Assembly: GCA_022704885.1 (NCBI GenBank)
Contig: JAKJFO010000210.1
Coordinates: forward strand, 1 to 7,141
From: Candidatus Rifleibacteriota bacterium
Lineage (GTDB): Bacteria > Riflebacteria > Ozemobacteria > Ozemobacterales > Ozemobacteraceae
Direction of reading: 5' to 3'
Length of the DNA stretch: 7,141 bases
How positions within the stretch are numbered: position 1 is the first letter of the stretch; each line of letters starts with the position of its first letter. The position numbers and the translations under genes were made by a program. The notes under the pieces were generated by a model, which saw only the letters and a program-made list of their open reading frames with translations, was not told the origin of the DNA and searched no databases. Positions 1 to 6,732 of this stretch are shown here, piece by piece.

Positions 1-936
1 GAGGCTGGCCTCGACCCCGAAAAGGGCCCCGAGACCTGGGCCGAACTGCTCGAAGCGGCAAAGCTTATACACAACCCCGAGAAAGGCCTCTACGGTTTCG
101 GCATGAATGCCGGCGAAGGGCACATTCTCTACAAGAAATTCATGCCATTCGTCTGGGGCAACCATGGCCATATCATTGACGAAAACGGCAACTTCATTTT
201 TGACAGCCAGCAGACCCGCGAGGCGCTTGATTTTTATCTCAAGCTCAAAGAATACAGCTATTGCGAGAAGCAGGATCTGCTCGACGAAGCATTCAAGCGG
301 GGAAGACTGGGGCTCGCGATTTCCGGTTCCTGGAACTTTGCGCGCTATCCGATCGACGCGCCCGAACTTGATTTTGGCGTGGCGTTGATGCCAAAGCCGG
401 CTAAGGACAAAGGTTTTTCGACTTCATTTCTGGGCGGCCAGATTCTGGTGCTTTTCAAATCCTGTAAGAATCCTGATGTGGCTGCAAAATTCATCAGATA
501 TCTGACCACTGTCGAAAACACGCTGCCGATTACGCGTGAGGCGCTGGTAAGCTTTCCGGCGCATAAAGATGCCTACAGCGACGAAATGTTCACGCGCGAC
601 CCGCGGCTCGGCGTTTTCGTCGAGCAGATGAAGAGCAGCGTCCACCCGCCGATACACCGCCTGTGGATCGAGCTCGAAAAGATCATCAACGATACGGTCG
701 AAAAAGCCATGTATGGCGAATTGCCAGACAAGGTCTTTGCCGAAGCCGCTCTTGAATATGCCAGAGTGACACAGCGCAGGACGAATGGACAGTCTGCGGT
801 TGTCGTGACCTCGACTTCAGGTCAGAACGGCGGGTCAACCCAGATTCTGCTGCTGACCCTGATTGGCGTCGGCACCCTGCTGAATGCGATAATGCTGATG
901 TTTCTCATTTATGAGGTAAAAAAAAACGCCGGTTGA
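1..936 (+). CDS. ABC sugar-type solute-binding protein, 5'-truncated, with C-terminal membrane anchor
   Basis: The reading frame is open from base 1, so the start lies upstream; 311 residues are visible, ending at TGA 934-936. It resembles the C-terminal part of family 1 (maltose/glycerol-3-phosphate type) periplasmic binding proteins: a GLAISGSWNF segment matches the family's 'G-x-AM-x-x-x-G-x-W' motif, and FLGGQILVLFKSCKNPDVAA resembles the family's 'GG-x-x-x-x-I-x-x-x-S-K-x-x-E-A-A' segment. The expected role is capture of a sugar or similar solute for the two permeases that follow. Unusually, the domain is followed by a Ser/Thr/Gly/Gln-rich linker (visible residues about 258-281) and a hydrophobic helix (about 282-304), then the basic tail EVKKNAG. 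This predicts a binding domain outside and a short cytoplasmic tail. The substrate cannot be told, and any signal peptide is off-window. Family assignment is confident; exact specificity is not. Confidence 0.88.
   Translation, partial: EAGLDPEKGPETWAELLEAAKLIHNPEKGLYGFGMNAGEGHILYKKFMPFVWGNHGHIIDENGNFIFDSQQTREALDFYLKLKEYSYCEKQDLLDEAFKRGRLGLAISGSWNFARYPIDAPELDFGVALMPKPAKDKGFSTSFLGGQILVLFKSCKNPDVAAKFIRYLTTVENTLPITREALVSFPAHKDAYSDEMFTRDPRLGVFVEQMKSSVHPPIHRLWIELEKIINDTVEKAMYGELPDKVFAEAALEYARVTQRRTNGQSAVVVTSTSGQNGGSTQILLLTLIGVGTLLNAIMLMFLIYEVKKNAG
844..912 (+). other. C-terminal transmembrane helix of the solute-binding protein
   Basis: These codons specify about 23 almost wholly hydrophobic residues (ILLLTLIGVGTLLNAIMLMF followed by LIY). 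A flexible polar linker precedes the stretch and two lysines follow it. By the positive-inside rule this gives an N-out, C-in single-pass anchor. Binding proteins of ABC importers are normally free in the periplasm or tethered at the N-terminus by a lipid, so a C-terminal helix is atypical. Confidence 0.75.
913..916 (+). promoter_or_regulatory. Distant Shine-Dalgarno-like GAGG before the TTG-started permease
   Basis: GAGG is the only good ribosome-binding match before the permease start, but it ends 16 bases ahead of the TTG at 933, much farther than usual. The poor spacing and weak start codon suggest that the permease is translated mainly by coupling or reinitiation from the overlapping binding-protein stop codon. 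Confidence 0.35.
918..926 (+). other. A9 homopolymer with in-frame -1 slippery heptamer
   Basis: Nine consecutive A bases fall in the last codons of the binding protein gene, read as GTA AAA AAA AAC. In the zero frame, 918-924 is A AAA AAA and 921-927 is A AAA AAC, both of the X XXY YYZ form. Six bases, CCGGTT (929-934), can pair with AACCGG (953-958) just downstream. The run and its frame are direct observations; slippage is inference. Confidence 0.45.
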
Positions 937-1844
937 CCGGTAAACTGCGCAAAACCGGGCCGATCGAAAAGTCGCAGCAGGTTCTTCTGTTTCTGTCACC
1001 GTGGCTCATCACCTTTGCCGTGTTCTGGCTTTACCCTCTCGTGTTTTCGCTAATTCTGAGCTTTTGCGATTACGATGTCTTTCATCCGGCCCTGTTCAGC
1101 TTCGCCGGTTGCAAGAATTACCTGCGGCTGTTCAGCGACGGTGATTTTTTGCAGGCCTTTTTGAATACTCTGGTATTTGTGATCGGCACGACTCCGGTCA
1201 CGACTCTGCTCGGTCTTGCGCTGGCGCTTATGGTTAACAACGTCAGCCGCGGCAGTCAGGTTTTCCGTTCGATTTTCTTTCTGCCATCGATCATTTCAAT
1301 CGTTGTAACTGCGACTATCTTCAAGTCGATGTATTCGCCGATTGGCGCGCTCAACCGGCTGCTGGCGGTGTTCGGGCTGCCCGGGCAGGCCTGGCTGATC
1401 GAAAAGAATCTGGCGTTGCCGGCGATCATGGTCATGAACGTCTGGGCCTACACAGGTTATTACATGGTTCTCTACCTGGCCGCCCTAAAGGCGGTACCAA
1501 GGCAGCTTTACGAAGCCGCCGAAGTCGATGGCGCGACTGAATGGCAGCAGTTTCGCTACATTACCCTGCCGCAGATCCACTACATGACGATCTTCATTTT
1601 GACAGTAAATACAATTCGCAGCTGGCAGGTGTTTCCTGAAGTCTTTACGCTTACCAGTGGCGGGCCGGTCGGCCGCACCAATACTCTCGTACATCAGCTC
1701 TACGAAACCGCTTTCAGGTATCACGAAATGGGCTACTCTTCAGCGATTTCCTATGTTCTGCTGGCGATAATCATGGCGTTTTCTCTGTTGCAGATGTATA
1801 TTCTGCAGGGTCGCCGCCGGCGAAGAAGGGGTAAACCTGCATGA
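933..1844 (+). CDS. ABC transporter permease, MalF/UgpA-like
   Basis: This is a 303-residue integral membrane subunit of a CUT1-type sugar importer, the normal size for UgpA-like permeases (MalF itself is longer). Six hydrophobic segments lie near residues 17-43, 76-100, 112-133, 161-186, 216-236 and 268-291. The ATPase-contacting EAA loop is clear: E194-A-A, G200 and L212-P213. The loop LTSGGPVGRTNTLV (about 240-253) is also typical of the family. The start is TTG at 933, the first start codon after the in-frame stop at 912-914; it overlaps the preceding stop by four bases (TTGA). The cytoplasmic tail carries six consecutive arginines. It should pair with the next gene product to form the channel and needs an ATPase not encoded here. 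Family is confident; substrate is unknown. Confidence 0.93.
   Translation: MTGKLRKTGPIEKSQQVLLFLSPWLITFAVFWLYPLVFSLILSFCDYDVFHPALFSFAGCKNYLRLFSDGDFLQAFLNTLVFVIGTTPVTTLLGLALALMVNNVSRGSQVFRSIFFLPSIISIVVTATIFKSMYSPIGALNRLLAVFGLPGQAWLIEKNLALPAIMVMNVWAYTGYYMVLYLAALKAVPRQLYEAAEVDGATEWQQFRYITLPQIHYMTIFILTVNTIRSWQVFPEVFTLTSGGPVGRTNTLVHQLYETAFRYHEMGYSSAISYVLLAIIMAFSLLQMYILQGRRRRRRGKPA
1826..1831 (+). promoter_or_regulatory. Ribosome binding site of the second permease
   Basis: AAGGGG lies nine bases before the ATG at 1841, inside the end of the first permease gene. It is a good Shine-Dalgarno match at a normal distance and supports the ATG that overlaps the previous stop as ATGA. Confidence 0.6.
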
Positions 1845-2656
1845 CCGCACAGAGCTTCAGACAGAAAGGGCTTCTTGCAATTCTCACCGCACTGGCACTG
1901 AGTTATCTTTACCCCTGGCTTTACATGCTGGCGCGCTCGTTCATGCGCCATGAACCCGGGCTTTCAGATGGCAAAGGCCTGTTTACCCTCGAATTTTATC
2001 AGCTGGTGCTCGGTAATGCCGGATTTCCGACCTTTCTTTTCAACAGCTTTATCGTGCTGACCATCGTGCTGGCCGCTAATGTGGTATTTTCGGTCATGGT
2101 CGGTTATGCCTTTGCGCGTTACCGCTTTCCGTTCAAAAACGTCATGTTCTGGATGATTCTGGCAACCCTGATGGTGCCGAAGCAGACGCTGATGATACCC
2201 CTGCTCGACCTGATGGTGCGTCTGGGCCTGCACAATACGCTATGGGCGCTGATTCTGCCGTTCTGCGTTGACGGTTTCAATCTTTTTCTGATGAAGCAAT
2301 ATATCCAGGGACTGCCGCATGACCTTGAAGAAGCGGCCCGCGCCGACGGTGCCGGCGAAATCGGCATCCTCTGGCACGTCATCGCACCGCTCAGTCGCCC
2401 GGCTATCGCAGTGTTGATCATCAATACCGCAATCATCAACTGGAATTCGTTCCTGTTTCCGCTGATTCTCACCGACACCGCTTCGGTGCGCACTTTGCCG
2501 GTCGCTCTCGCCATGTTCGCGCAGGGGCCTTACGCAACTGACTGGGGGGCTCTGATGGCCGGCGCTTCAGTCAGCTCGTTGCCGATAATCGCGATATTCT
2601 GGATCTTTCAGAAGGAAATCATTGAAGGCATCACCAGCGGCGCCCTCAAGGACTGA
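1841..2656 (+). CDS. ABC transporter permease, MalG/UgpE-like
   Basis: This 271-residue protein is the second membrane subunit of the importer and has the usual MalG-family length. Hydrophobic segments lie near residues 10-30, 66-92, 101-120, 133-152, 185-208 and 240-257. Family hallmarks are the VGYAFARYRFPFKN segment (about 87-100), the EAA loop (E164-A-A, G170, then I-A-P at 181-183 in place of the more common I-x-L-P) and the C-terminal FQKEIIEGITSGALKD tail. It starts at an ATG that overlaps the upstream stop by four bases and has a good ribosome site, so it is co-translated with its partner. Its last 11 bases overlap the 3' end of the opposing gene, and no terminator hairpin with a T-run follows. 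Transport substrate cannot be inferred. Confidence 0.94.
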   Translation: MTAQSFRQKGLLAILTALALSYLYPWLYMLARSFMRHEPGLSDGKGLFTLEFYQLVLGNAGFPTFLFNSFIVLTIVLAANVVFSVMVGYAFARYRFPFKNVMFWMILATLMVPKQTLMIPLLDLMVRLGLHNTLWALILPFCVDGFNLFLMKQYIQGLPHDLEEAARADGAGEIGILWHVIAPLSRPAIAVLIINTAIINWNSFLFPLILTDTASVRTLPVALAMFAQGPYATDWGALMAGASVSSLPIIAIFWIFQKEIIEGITSGALKD

Positions 2657-4232
2657 CTTCGCTGCAGGCAGCGCAGGAACCGTCGCGGCGCGGGTCGGCG
2701 AGAGCCGTGAACTGTGCGCCTTCGACGATGATTGCCGACAGCAACCCAAAGTAGTCATCACAACCTGGTTTTATCGACACTTCCAGAGTGCTTTCGCTCA
2801 GCTCATCGATGAATGACATGTCGGGGTGCCATTCGACAGACAGTCTGCGTTTATGATCGAGAAAATAGCGGGGGCGGCTCACCAGCTGTTCAGACTCGTC
2901 TGGCTTTTGCAGGAACCTGGCCAGCGCCAGGCCGACATTGAAAACTATGCGTTCAGAACCGGCGCCGCCAATTGCCAGCACCGGCTGACCGTTTTTGATT
3001 ACGATTATCGGAGATTTGGTCGAAATCGGCCCGGCATCAGCCGGATAATTGTCGGGATAATCTGAGACCGCGTCGGTAAAGTTGCGCAGGCCATTGTTGT
3101 AAAAGAAACCCGCCGGTGAAAACTCGCCGGTGCCAAAGTGACTGCCGAGAGTAAGAGTCATCGACACCAGCATGCCGTTCTTATCGGCGACGCAAAGGTG
3201 GGTGGTGTTACCGTTTTCGACGACATCACCACTGTGGTCGACCACAACATTGTCGGCGAATTCAATAAAGCGATATGGGTCGCCAAAACATTCTGCCATA
3301 TTTTCATACCTTGCCTGCAGTATTCGGCGCCCGGTTCGAGCGGTAGCGAGAATATCTGCAGCCTTTTGCTCATGCAGGTTGATTCTGCTGTTCAACAGGT
3401 CTTCTGCCAGCTTTATGCTGGCGATAGAGCAGGCTGGTGGCGGATTGCCATATAGCGAATAATTTTGCCAGCTGCGGCGAACCGGTTCGACCTGCCGGGT
3501 TCTGAACAGAGCCATATCGCTGATACGATATTCTGAACCATGTTGCCGCATATCGACAATCATGCTTCTGGCTGTATCGCCGCGATAGAATGAGTGTCCG
3601 TCGTCGCTGGCAATTTCGGCGAGGGTTCTGGCAAGAAGCGGCTGCCTGATAATCTGCCCGGCCCGCAACGGGTAACCATGCGGCGCCAGAAATCTCACCG
3701 CTGCCGCATCGGTTATATTCGGCAGGGTTCTTTCGATGATTTTTTCCAGATAAGCACTGATGTTAAAGCCGTTGCGGGCCATGCTGACTGCAGGTTGAAC
3801 AAGTGCCGCAAGCGGGCGGCTGCCATATTGACGGCGCAGCTGCATCAGCAGATCAGGAACTGTCGGCAGGCCGATATGATTGACGATTTTGCTGCTGCCG
3901 GCAAAGCGCGGGCGTTTTACCGAGGCATCCCAGGCCTCGATTCGACCATCGGGCCGGTGTACTAATGCAAACCCATCGCCACCGATGCCGGAATTGCTGA
4001 AATCAACTACCCCAAGCATGAAGCCGGCGCATACAGCCGCGTCTACCGCATTGCCGCCATTCTGCAGAACCTGCAGTGCTGCAGCTGCAGCCAGCGGGTG
4101 ACCGCAACTGACTGCTCCCGTATTTCCGCCTGCGATGAAACAACGCGCGTCTGTTGGCATCTGACGCGCGCCGGCAAGCTGAGTAAGCAAGACAAAAAGC
4201 AGAAGAACCGACAAGATTTTTCGATTTTGCAT
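2646..4232 (-). CDS. Gamma-glutamyltranspeptidase-family Ntn hydrolase, exported
   Basis: The 528-residue precursor belongs to the GGT family, whose members self-cleave and then use the new N-terminal threonine to hydrolyse or transfer gamma-glutamyl amides such as glutathione. A Sec signal peptide is evident: basic start, hydrophobic core, probable cleavage after AGA near residue 22, and no lipobox cysteine. Family motifs in order are LQNGGNAVDAAV (56-67), SGIGGDGFALV (81-91), QPAVSMARNGF, GNTTH with nucleophile T343, FGTG, and the terminal ADPRRDG. Cleavage before T343 gives a small subunit of 186 residues, close to the usual size. Against the E. coli enzyme recalled from memory, Arg114 aligns with S104, Asn411 with G363, Gln430 with G381, Asp433 with N384 and Ser463 with T405, so the gamma-glutamyl pocket looks altered and another amide substrate is possible. 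Start ATG has a weak AAAGAAAG site eight bases upstream. The gene may be co-transcribed with the kinase. Confidence 0.9.
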   Translation of the reverse strand: MQNRKILSVLLLFVLLTQLAGARQMPTDARCFIAGGNTGAVSCGHPLAAAAALQVLQNGGNAVDAAVCAGFMLGVVDFSNSGIGGDGFALVHRPDGRIEAWDASVKRPRFAGSSKIVNHIGLPTVPDLLMQLRRQYGSRPLAALVQPAVSMARNGFNISAYLEKIIERTLPNITDAAAVRFLAPHGYPLRAGQIIRQPLLARTLAEIASDDGHSFYRGDTARSMIVDMRQHGSEYRISDMALFRTRQVEPVRRSWQNYSLYGNPPPACSIASIKLAEDLLNSRINLHEQKAADILATARTGRRILQARYENMAECFGDPYRFIEFADNVVVDHSGDVVENGNTTHLCVADKNGMLVSMTLTLGSHFGTGEFSPAGFFYNNGLRNFTDAVSDYPDNYPADAGPISTKSPIIVIKNGQPVLAIGGAGSERIVFNVGLALARFLQKPDESEQLVSRPRYFLDHKRRLSVEWHPDMSFIDELSESTLEVSIKPGCDDYFGLLSAIIVEGAQFTALADPRRDGSCAACSEVSP

Positions 4233-4240
4233 TGTGTTAA

Positions 4241-4248
4241 CTTTCTTT
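4241..4248 (-). promoter_or_regulatory. Weak ribosome binding site of the GGT-like gene
   Basis: On the minus strand AAAGAAAG lies eight bases before the ATG at 4232. It is purine-rich but only partly matches the Shine-Dalgarno consensus, so translation may be modest. The 59-bp gap to the kinase stop (4233-4291) contains no convincing promoter or terminator. Confidence 0.3.
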
Positions 4249-4291
4249 GAAATGTTCAGTCAATAAAACTGCTATGCCATAATCTTTGCTG

Positions 4292-6634
4292 CTAGTTATC
4301 CAGAACTTCTCTTACTTTTTCTGTAAGGCCTTTCTGGGTGAATGGTTTTTCGATAAAGTTGAGATTGTGGTTGATGATGCCATGGTCGGCGATTACATCG
4401 TCAGTATAACCCGACATGAAAAGTACCTTTAAATCAGGTTGCAGCGTTTTAAGCTCTTCTGCCAGGTCCTTTCCGTTCTTTTCCGGCATTATTACATCAG
4501 TTATCAGCAGGTGAATCTTCTCGCCGCTGCTGGTAAGAATTTTTCGAGCCTCAGTGGGTGTCGAAGCGGCGAACACTTTGTAGCCAAGATTCGTAAGAAC
4601 TTTTGTTGTCATCTTTAGAAGCGCAAGCTCATCTTCGACCAGCAGAACAGTTTCTTTGCCATTTTGGCTGCTGTAGTCTTCAGGGTTTTGAAGCCTGCTC
4701 TCGCTATCGTCGATGACGTGTCCCGGCAGGTAGATGGTTATGGTAGTTCCCTTTTCTGGTGCACTGAAAACATCGATGAAACCATGGTTCTGTTTAACTA
4801 TTCCGTAAACGGTAGCAAGGCCAAGGCCGGTGCCTTCTCCCTGCTTCTTTGTCGTAAAAAAGGGCTCGAAAATGTGTGAAAGAACCTCACTGTTCATGCC
4901 ACAGCCATTGTCGGTCACTCTGATCAGAACATAATCGCCTGCGACAAGATCGACTGGTCGGTTTCTGTCGTCAGCGGTAAACGTTTGCATATCAGTTGCA
5001 ATGATTATCTGCCCGACATTTTTGATGGCATCGCGCGCGTTAACACAAAGATTCGCCATGACCTGATCGAGTTGCGAAGAATCCACGCAAATCGGCAAGA
5101 GGCCTGATCCCGGTCGCCATATCAGTTCAATGTTTTCTCCGATGAGGCGGCGCAGCATCTGAAGCATGCTGGTAATGCTGCCATTTATGTCGATGACTTC
5201 AGGCTTGATCGTCTGCCTGCGCGCAAAGGCAAGCAATTGCCTGGTCAGATTGGCCGAACGCTGTGCTGCGGTAATTATCTGTTCCAGGTCGTTGCTCAGA
5301 GTGTTGTCATGCCCGCTCTTCTCTTTCAGCAGCTCCGCATGACCAAGAATGACGCCGAGCATATTGTTAAAATCGTGTGCTACGCCACCGGCAAGGCGAC
5401 CGACTGACTCGAGTTTCTGAGAATGCAGAAGCTGTTCCTGTAACTTTGCCTTTTCCTGCTCAGAAATTTTTCGCGCTGAAACATCATTGAATATACAGGC
5501 AAACTGCCCTGGTCTCGGGCAGAAGGCGGTCACTTCGAAATATCTGCCGAGAGGTACCGAATAGTTTTCAAAAAAATTTGCCTGGCCGGTAAGGGCGACC
5601 TGACCATAGGTGGCGATCCATTGCTGGTCAAGATCAGGCATTATTTCGCGGATGGTTTTACCGATGACTTTGTCGGCTTTTAAACCGGTCAGACGTTCAA
5701 ATGCAGGGTTGATCTCAAGAAAACGATAGTCGACCGGTCTGCCATTCTCGTCGCAGATAATTTCATGCTGAGCGAAACCGTTAAGCATCTCACTAAACAA
5801 GGTTCGGTAATTCTGTTCACTCTGTCGCAGTGCTTCTTCGGCATTCACGCGGTCGGTTATGGCTTCGGCGTAAAGCACAATACCACCAATAGAACCATCT
5901 GCCTCATACCAGGGCAGGCAGGTCCAGGAGGCCCAGATTTTGCGGCCATCTTTCTCGTAGAGAAAGTCTCTGTCTTTGCTTACCGTTTCGCCGGCCATGG
6001 CTCGCTGGTGAGCTTCGCAGAGTCGGTGTGGTAAATTTGGAAAAACTTCGTAGTGGCATTTACCAATCACATTTTTTTCTTCGACCTGGTATTCAGCCAG
6101 GTATCTTCGACTTACATAAATGTAACGCATTTCGCGATCAAAAACTGCAACCGAGCTCTGAACGTTGTCGATGATATACCTCATCAGCTCTTCGCTGTGT
6201 TTCAGAGCTTTTTCGGCCTTGTTTCGTTCGCTGATGTCGCGGATTATCATACTGGTATACTGCTGCCCGGAAGAGTCGGTGAATATAGAAGTCGAAACTT
6301 CGGCAGGAAATATCGTTCCATCAGCTTTTTTAAAATTCAGTTCGCCAAATGCGCTGCCGGTCAACCTTCGCTTTTCCAGGCCGGGTGCCAGTCTGGGGTC
6401 GGTCGTATCGACAATGGCGTTGCGGCCACCTTTTATTATCTCGGTCTCTGACATTTTAAACAGAAGAGTGGCGGCATTGTTCGCTGCCAGAATCCGACCA
6501 TCAGGGACCGTCAATAGAATTGCGTCAAGTGAGTTATCGATTATCGAACGGTAGACTCGATTCAACGATTCTATCTGAACTTTAAGGTCATTGATCTGCT
6601 TTTCAAGATCTTCTCTGGACTGGTGATCTGGCAT
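4292..6634 (-). CDS. Cytoplasmic hybrid sensor histidine kinase, PAS-PAS-PAS-HisKA-HATPase-REC
   Basis: This 780-residue two-component kinase has no transmembrane segment, so it should sense an internal signal. After a short coiled-coil lead (about 6-27) come three PAS domains, near 24-138, 148-264 and 275-388, each ending in a PAC-like segment such as IIRDISERNKAE. The HisKA helix holds the phosphoacceptor H420 in VAHDFNNMLG. The ATPase domain has N-box N532 (NLCVNARDA), G1 D575-N-G-C-G, FEPFFTTK and G2 GEGTGLGL (599-606). The C-terminal receiver (about 662-778) has acidic E667/D668, phosphoacceptor D713, S741 and K763, so all catalytic residues are present. There is no DNA-binding output, so signal must pass to a separate histidine phosphotransferase or partner protein, or the receiver may be self-regulatory. 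PAS ligands and cofactors cannot be read from the sequence. The ATG at 6634 has a GAGAG site six bases upstream. Confidence 0.95.
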   Translation of the reverse strand: MPDHQSREDLEKQINDLKVQIESLNRVYRSIIDNSLDAILLTVPDGRILAANNAATLLFKMSETEIIKGGRNAIVDTTDPRLAPGLEKRRLTGSAFGELNFKKADGTIFPAEVSTSIFTDSSGQQYTSMIIRDISERNKAEKALKHSEELMRYIIDNVQSSVAVFDREMRYIYVSRRYLAEYQVEEKNVIGKCHYEVFPNLPHRLCEAHQRAMAGETVSKDRDFLYEKDGRKIWASWTCLPWYEADGSIGGIVLYAEAITDRVNAEEALRQSEQNYRTLFSEMLNGFAQHEIICDENGRPVDYRFLEINPAFERLTGLKADKVIGKTIREIMPDLDQQWIATYGQVALTGQANFFENYSVPLGRYFEVTAFCPRPGQFACIFNDVSARKISEQEKAKLQEQLLHSQKLESVGRLAGGVAHDFNNMLGVILGHAELLKEKSGHDNTLSNDLEQIITAAQRSANLTRQLLAFARRQTIKPEVIDINGSITSMLQMLRRLIGENIELIWRPGSGLLPICVDSSQLDQVMANLCVNARDAIKNVGQIIIATDMQTFTADDRNRPVDLVAGDYVLIRVTDNGCGMNSEVLSHIFEPFFTTKKQGEGTGLGLATVYGIVKQNHGFIDVFSAPEKGTTITIYLPGHVIDDSESRLQNPEDYSSQNGKETVLLVEDELALLKMTTKVLTNLGYKVFAASTPTEARKILTSSGEKIHLLITDVIMPEKNGKDLAEELKTLQPDLKVLFMSGYTDDVIADHGIINHNLNFIEKPFTQKGLTEKVREVLDN

Positions 6635-6640
6635 GGCATT

Positions 6641-6645
6641 CTCTC
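6641..6645 (-). promoter_or_regulatory. Ribosome binding site of the hybrid kinase
   Basis: Minus-strand GAGAG ends six bases before the ATG at 6634. Two other ATGs just upstream (at 6639 and 6648, reading leftward) are out of frame, so this site and the 6634 start are the best choice. Confidence 0.4.
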
Positions 6646-6689
6646 ATTCGATCGGATTGGCGCATGGTTTTGTTTTGTGTTTCAATAGT

Positions 6690-6718
6690 ATTTTGCCACT
6701 TTTCAGCATTGATATCAA
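6690..6718 (-). promoter_or_regulatory. Candidate sigma70-type promoter for the hybrid kinase
   Basis: On the minus strand TTGATA (6713-6718) matches the -35 consensus at five of six bases. It is separated by 17 bases from CAAAAT (6690-6695), which matches the -10 consensus at four of six. Transcription would begin near 6683 and leave a leader of about 50 bases. It lies in the only sizeable gap of the minus-strand block. The match is moderate in an AT-rich spacer, so chance is possible. Confidence 0.35.
6709..6718. promoter_or_regulatory. Perfect 10-bp palindrome TTGATATCAA over the -35 box
   Basis: TTGATATCAA reads the same on both strands and includes the proposed -35 hexamer of the kinase promoter. 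A dimeric regulator bound here would block or modulate that promoter. The palindrome is observed; the operator role is inference, and a 10-bp AT-rich palindrome can occur by chance. Confidence 0.25.
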
Positions 6719-6732
6719 CGTATTTTACTGTG

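Noticed and set aside
1810..1840. Six consecutive arginine codons at the end of the first permease, considered as a possible nucleic-acid-binding tail.
   Set aside because: A short basic cytoplasmic tail is expected by the positive-inside rule, and part of the sequence also serves as the ribosome site of the next gene.
1964..2514. Minus-strand open frames opposite the second permease gene.
   Set aside because: The permease frame carries clear family motifs throughout; the antisense translations are compositionally odd and have no recognisable domain.
2660..2673. CGCTG/CAGCG hairpin just past the convergent overlap, as a possible bidirectional terminator.
   Set aside because: The stem is only five pairs, no T-run follows on either strand, and it is coding sequence for the C-terminus of the GGT-like protein.
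3138..3965. Plus-strand open frames of about 80-125 codons opposite the GGT-like gene.
   Set aside because: They lie wholly antisense to a well-conserved coding region, lack recognisable motifs and look like complement shadows.
4062..4090. Four CTGCAG sites within 29 bp.
   Set aside because: They fall in codons for the conserved Ala-rich ALQVLQNGG region of the GGT-like gene and arise from GCA/GCT/CTG/CAG codon choice, not from a DNA-level repeat.
4233..4265. TTGACT followed 17 bases later by TTAACA on the minus strand, as a promoter for the GGT-like gene.
   Set aside because: The -10 element matches only two of six bases and would leave almost no leader before the ATG.
5765..6554. Plus-strand open frames opposite the PAS domains of the kinase.
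   Set aside because: They are antisense to three recognisable PAS domains, with no ribosome sites or known motifs of their own.
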